A stretch of 8,442 nucleotides of DNA from Candidatus Nomurabacteria bacterium (GTDB lineage Bacteria; Patescibacteriota; Saccharimonadia; Saccharimonadales; Saccharimonadaceae), in assembly GCA_031287975.1 (NCBI GenBank), contig JAITSF010000070.1, positions 1 through 8,442 of the forward strand, in the 5' to 3' direction. The position numbers and the translations under genes are program-made. Shown here in pieces: positions 6,441 through 8,442 of this stretch. The notes below the pieces were generated by a model. The model did not search any database, had not been told where the DNA came from, and saw only the letters and a program-made list of their open reading frames with translations. Position 1 is the stretch's first letter. Every line of letters starts with the position of its first letter.

Positions 6441-6846
6441 ATTTTCTCCTTATTTTTTCTTTATAATTAGCGAAATTGTAGATTTCCAACAGGTAGCTAT
6501 TTCCATATTCCAAACCTTTCAATTGCCTCCGATTTTTACAAATAACAATCGACTTTTTGCCTTTGTGAATTGCGTATCTTAACATAGTCAAAACGAAAGT
6601 GCTTGATTCTGAAATTAAACATACTAATAAATCACTGTCATTTATCCCGTCAGTAGCAGCTTTCATATAATCAAAATTTGGTGCTGAGGAGAACCTAGGC
6701 TTGTTGTTTTTGATACTTAGAGAGTGATGAATCCAATCTTCTGACAGCCTATAATCAATATTCAAGAAAAACATCCTTAACCATTGAAGGTGTTGGTATT
6801 CAACACCCAAATTTTTAACGCCCGAAATAATATATACGGTCTTCAT
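6409..6846 (-). CDS. Small Rossmann-like protein resembling nucleoside 2-deoxyribosyltransferases
   Basis: 145 residues. Its ATG overlaps the TGA of the phosphoribosyltransferase gene as ATGA, so translation is coupled; it overlaps the next gene by 32 bases. It begins with a strand and a loop (KTVYIISGV), and ends its core with INDSDLLVCLISESS (68-82) followed by a helix TMLRYAIHKGKKSIVIC (87-103). This is the arrangement of the nucleoside 2-deoxyribosyltransferase/DprA-like/TIR-related fold, where the last helix normally reads GTxxEIGYA. Here the Glu position is Met88 or Thr87, so the usual catalytic nucleophile is missing. It could be a binding or sensing partner, or an unrelated Rossmann protein. 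The assignment rests on pattern only. Confidence 0.5.
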   Translation of the reverse strand: MKTVYIISGVKNLGVEYQHLQWLRMFFLNIDYRLSEDWIHHSLSIKNNKPRFSSAPNFDYMKAATDGINDSDLLVCLISESSTFVLTMLRYAIHKGKKSIVICKNRRQLKGLEYGNSYLLEIYNFANYKEKIRRKYAENRCHRFG

Positions 6847-8051
6847 AGCTTGTATCCCATGATTTTATCGCGGAGCCTTTTTTGGATAATATTCTTATTT
6901 ATATCGAAGACACCATGTCGGTTCTTATACGATTTGCTACTGTAAATTTTTGTGTATTGACTTTCTGTAATAATACAAGATGCTATTAGGACATCGGTGT
7001 TAACAACTCCATGATTTCTCATAATCATTTGTGGGTAGCGTTTCATGCCAGAACAAGAAATGCAACCGAAATAAATTTCCTTAACGTGTTGATTTTTAAG
7101 TGCACGGATAACTTTTTCAAGCGTTCTACCTGTCAGAATATTGTCATCTAAGACTAAAACTGATGAACTGGGCGAAATATTAGGGATCTTTACCCCGTTA
7201 GGATTTGTTTTCTTTGAATAATTTGACACTTCGAAAAATGATATACTTGCGTAAGGAAAATGTTTTTTCAGTAATAACGGCAAGGATGCTCCACCGAACC
7301 GAATACCGATTATCGAATCGATAGTTCTTTCTCCTAGCATTTCGGATATGGTGTCGCGAAAGACGATATTGTAAAAAGGGTGGTCCGCTTCCTTGTAGTT
7401 CCTAAGGTCCATTTTTAATGAGGTGCCAATCAAGGTTTGGGCTTCACCTTTTAAAACAGTTAATACCTTATTAATACGTTTAGCCTCATCAATATTACCT
7501 TCTAAATAGCCATAAAAAATTTTGATAATTTCTTCTAAACAGTCGATAATTTTCTGATTTGACCAGTTTAAGGCTTCACATAATATTATTGTGTGGTACC
7601 TAACCATATCAAGTAGTGCGTAAATACCAAATTCCCATGATTTCGTGTGTTTTTCGTAGTTTTGTAATATTAAATCTAGACCTAGACATAAAAAATCAAG
7701 AAATCGTAATACCGAAACCATTTTTTCTTTATCGCGTTTGGCTGAACAGTAATAAACATATCCTCTTGAACCTATCTTCTCCTTTCTTACCACAAAAAAA
7801 GAGGTCTCCCTGAAGGAGTCCTCTATTGTTTGGAGTAAACTGACACTCCGTTTTGACAGGCGTCTTATATCAAACCACAACATCCCAGTACTGTCGAAGC
7901 TATCTTTTGTGATCTGATATGCTAGTATCGGCGTAGAGCATCTTTTTGGAATTGTCCCCAAGTAACTTTCAAAGAAGCAAGACAGCTGTTTCTTATGCCT
8001 CTTAACGAAGTCAGCACTTCTATTGATGTCTAATCCAATAACATTCCTCAT
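6843..8051 (-). CDS. Phosphoribosyltransferase with ~200-residue unassigned N-terminal region
   Basis: 402 residues, first gene of the operon. The C-terminal type-I phosphoribosyltransferase domain (about 225-402) has the PRPP-binding loop VLVLDDNILTGRTL (298-311; Asp302-Asp303, Thr307-Gly308) and a preceding pyrophosphate loop IIGIRFGGAS (247-256). Such enzymes transfer ribose-5-phosphate from PRPP to a base or amine, or release PRPP. Residues about 1-110 are mixed strand/helix and 110-200 mainly helical (FLDFLCLGLDLILQ, ALLDMVRYHTIILCEALNW); I recognise no family there. The hood that selects the acceptor is not diagnostic, so the substrate is unknown. ATG 8051 has no Shine-Dalgarno and lies nine bases after a -10 element, so the mRNA is likely leaderless. 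The gene ends in TGA within an ATGA overlap. Confidence 0.85.
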   Translation of the reverse strand: MRNVIGLDINRSADFVKRHKKQLSCFFESYLGTIPKRCSTPILAYQITKDSFDSTGMLWFDIRRLSKRSVSLLQTIEDSFRETSFFVVRKEKIGSRGYVYYCSAKRDKEKMVSVLRFLDFLCLGLDLILQNYEKHTKSWEFGIYALLDMVRYHTIILCEALNWSNQKIIDCLEEIIKIFYGYLEGNIDEAKRINKVLTVLKGEAQTLIGTSLKMDLRNYKEADHPFYNIVFRDTISEMLGERTIDSIIGIRFGGASLPLLLKKHFPYASISFFEVSNYSKKTNPNGVKIPNISPSSSVLVLDDNILTGRTLEKVIRALKNQHVKEIYFGCISCSGMKRYPQMIMRNHGVVNTDVLIASCIITESQYTKIYSSKSYKNRHGVFDINKNIIQKRLRDKIMGYKL

Positions 8052-8060
8052 ACTATTTGC

Positions 8061-8089
8061 ATTGTATTACGTTTTTTGTTTAATTGCAA
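8061..8089 (-). promoter_or_regulatory. Island operon promoter (-35 TTGCAA, 17-bp spacer, -10 TACAAT)
   Basis: Read on the - strand, TTGCAA (8084-8089) and TACAAT (8061-8066) are separated by exactly 17 bases. The expected start is about 8054, three bases before the ATG at 8051. This is the only good promoter seen for the leftward operon, and it lies wholly inside the element, 31 bp from the right repeat. Confidence 0.65.
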
Positions 8090-8120
8090 ATAAAATGTCG
8101 TGGTTGTCTAAATCACAAGT

Positions 8121-8187
8121 CAACCTCCTCGCCGAAGGCGGCATCTACGCCAAACTCTGGAACCGCCAAACCGGCACGATCGAGTAA
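8121..8187 (+). repeat. Right copy of the 67-bp direct repeat (attR-like)
   Basis: Perfect copy of 3688-3754, including the stop codon. A + strand ATG at 8095 reads in frame into it (MSWLSKSQV, then the 21 C-terminal exporter residues), a 30-residue frame without a convincing Shine-Dalgarno. I regard this as incidental, a remnant of the exporter gene's 3' end rather than a gene. Confidence 0.9.
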
Positions 8188-8211
8188 TTTTAACTTTTCG
8201 CTCGCCCTGAT

Positions 8212-8238
8212 TTTACAAAAAACCCACTTTTTTGTAAA
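8212..8238. terminator. AT-rich hairpin, possible terminator of the ABC exporter transcript
   Basis: A perfect 11-bp inverted repeat TTTACAAAAAA / TTTTTTGTAAA around CCCAC. The U-run lies inside the descending arm rather than after it, and the stem is nearly all A-T, so it is not a classical intrinsic terminator. In the island-free arrangement it would lie about 25 bases after the exporter stop. Confidence 0.3.
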
Positions 8239-8264
8239 CTGACACTTGCATAAAACCGGAAATT

Positions 8265-8286
8265 TTGGCTCTGCATTGGCTCTGCA
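8265..8286. repeat. 11-bp tandem repeat (TTGGCTCTGCA x2)
   Basis: Two perfect adjacent copies, 8265-8275 and 8276-8286. The second copy runs into the first arm of the palindrome at 8283-8307. Confidence 0.8.
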
Positions 8287-8307
8287 GCAAGGACCGTCCT
8301 TGCTGCA
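8283..8307. repeat. Perfect palindrome, 11-bp stem and 3-base loop
   Basis: TGCAGCAAGGA - CCG - TCCTTGCTGCA. This is a strong hairpin on either strand, but no T-run follows on either side, so it may be an operator, a repeat-element core or a transcript-end stabiliser rather than an intrinsic terminator. Confidence 0.75.
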
Positions 8308-8330
8308 AAGTGATTTATAAAAAAAACCAC

Positions 8331-8359
8331 TTGCATTCCCATCCCGCCTAAGCTAAAAT
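8331..8359 (+). promoter_or_regulatory. Promoter of the rightmost gene (-35 TTGCAT, 17-bp spacer, -10 TAAAAT)
   Basis: TTGCAT 8331-8336, spacer 17, TAAAAT 8354-8359. The predicted start is near 8366, followed by AAGGGG and the ATG at 8385. Confidence 0.55.
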
Positions 8360-8384
8360 GAATGAGTAATAAAGGGGATAAATC

Positions 8385-8442
8385 ATGACGCCAAGCAATA
8401 AGCACAATAAAAACAACCATAAATGCTTCAAAAACACAAAAC
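8385..8442 (+). CDS. Unrecognised protein, N-terminal 19 codons (3' truncated by window)
   Basis: An ATG at 8385 follows AAGGGGAT with suitable spacing and a well-formed promoter. The frame stays open to the end of the window: MTPSNKHNKNNHKCF and on, rich in Asn, Lys and His. Too little is visible to assign a function. Confidence 0.4.
   Translation, partial: MTPSNKHNKNNHKCFKNTK

Larger units (their letters stand above)
3688..8187. mobile_element. Putative 4.43-kb integrative element/genomic island in the 3' end of the ABC exporter gene
   Basis: Two identical 67-bp copies of the exporter gene's 3' end (3688-3754 and 8121-8187) bracket an AT-rich block whose genes all run on the - strand; the repeat unit is 4,433 bp. 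Host-like GC-rich sequence lies outside. Sampled lines show 57% GC in rplY (1381-1440) and 18% and 33% GC in the island (4561-4620, 6901-6960). Site-specific elements commonly use a gene's 3' end and carry a copy that restores it; that is the simplest reading. No recombinase gene is present inside, so movement would have to be in trans, or the event was RecA-type integration of a circle sharing 67 bp. Confidence 0.75.
8188..8384 (+). other. Intergenic region right of the island with hairpins and short repeats
   Basis: Nearly 200 bases without a supported gene. If the island were absent, this would be the native 3' flank of the exporter gene. It contains an AT hairpin, an 11-bp tandem repeat, a strong palindrome, CACTTGCAT twice (8243-8251, 8328-8336) and the promoter of the next gene. 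Confidence 0.6.

Noticed and set aside
3688..8187. CRISPR array or IS element
   Set aside because: There are only two copies of the long repeat, 4.4 kb apart and directly oriented, with no spacers, terminal inverted repeats or transposase.
8190..8420. Minus-strand 76-codon open frame
   Set aside because: It crosses the hairpin, tandem repeat, palindrome and the promoter of the + strand gene, and has no family signal.

Overview
The composition, gene order and compact layout suggest a small-genome bacterium, possibly of the Patescibacteria/CPR and perhaps Saccharibacteria-like. This is an inference: no rRNA or other decisive marker is present. TGA ends one island gene at an ATGA overlap and Trp is read from TGG, so the standard code fits.

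Left part (1-3754, + strand, GC-rich, host-like). The window opens inside atpD (F1 beta) and runs through atpC (F1 epsilon), which share a TAATG stop/start overlap. Next is rplY/ctc (long L25 with an acidic Ala/Glu tail) under its own promoter. A ~300-bp regulatory region follows, with two TTGTA-type dyads, an extended -10 (TGTTAAAAT, as in the rplY promoter) and a foldable 5' leader that could hide the Shine-Dalgarno. It precedes a 593-aa ABC exporter half-transporter.

Middle part (3755-8120, all genes on the - strand, AT-rich). This is an island set exactly against the 3' end of the ABC exporter gene. The last 67 bp of that gene, including its stop codon, are repeated perfectly at 8121-8187, so the repeat unit is 4,433 bp. 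This looks like attL/attR of an integrated element, but no integrase, transposase or relaxase gene lies between the repeats. The genes form one overlapping operon reading leftward from a -35/-10 promoter at 8061-8089 that should give a nearly leaderless mRNA. In order of transcription they are: (1) a phosphoribosyltransferase with a ~200-aa unassigned N-terminus; (2) a small protein resembling nucleoside 2-deoxyribosyltransferases without the usual catalytic Glu; (3) a short Ppx/GppA-family protein; (4) a phosphoribosylanthranilate-isomerase-like (TrpF-like) TIM barrel, split by a -1 frame change at a run of seven A's, continuing into (5) the TrpF C-terminus fused to a ribulose-phosphate-3-epimerase-like barrel; (6) a HAD hydrolase.

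Taken together, the island encodes enzymes that make, rearrange and dephosphorylate 5-phosphoribosyl compounds, with no tryptophan, histidine or purine genes beside them. I read it as a candidate undescribed phosphoribosyl/nucleotide metabolite system (biosynthesis, signalling or defence; which of these is not decidable here) carried as cargo on a small integrative element.

Right part (8188-8442). Host-like intergenic DNA resumes with an 11-bp-stem AT hairpin, an 11-bp tandem repeat, a perfect 11-bp-stem palindrome, a good promoter and the first 19 codons of an unrecognised + strand gene.
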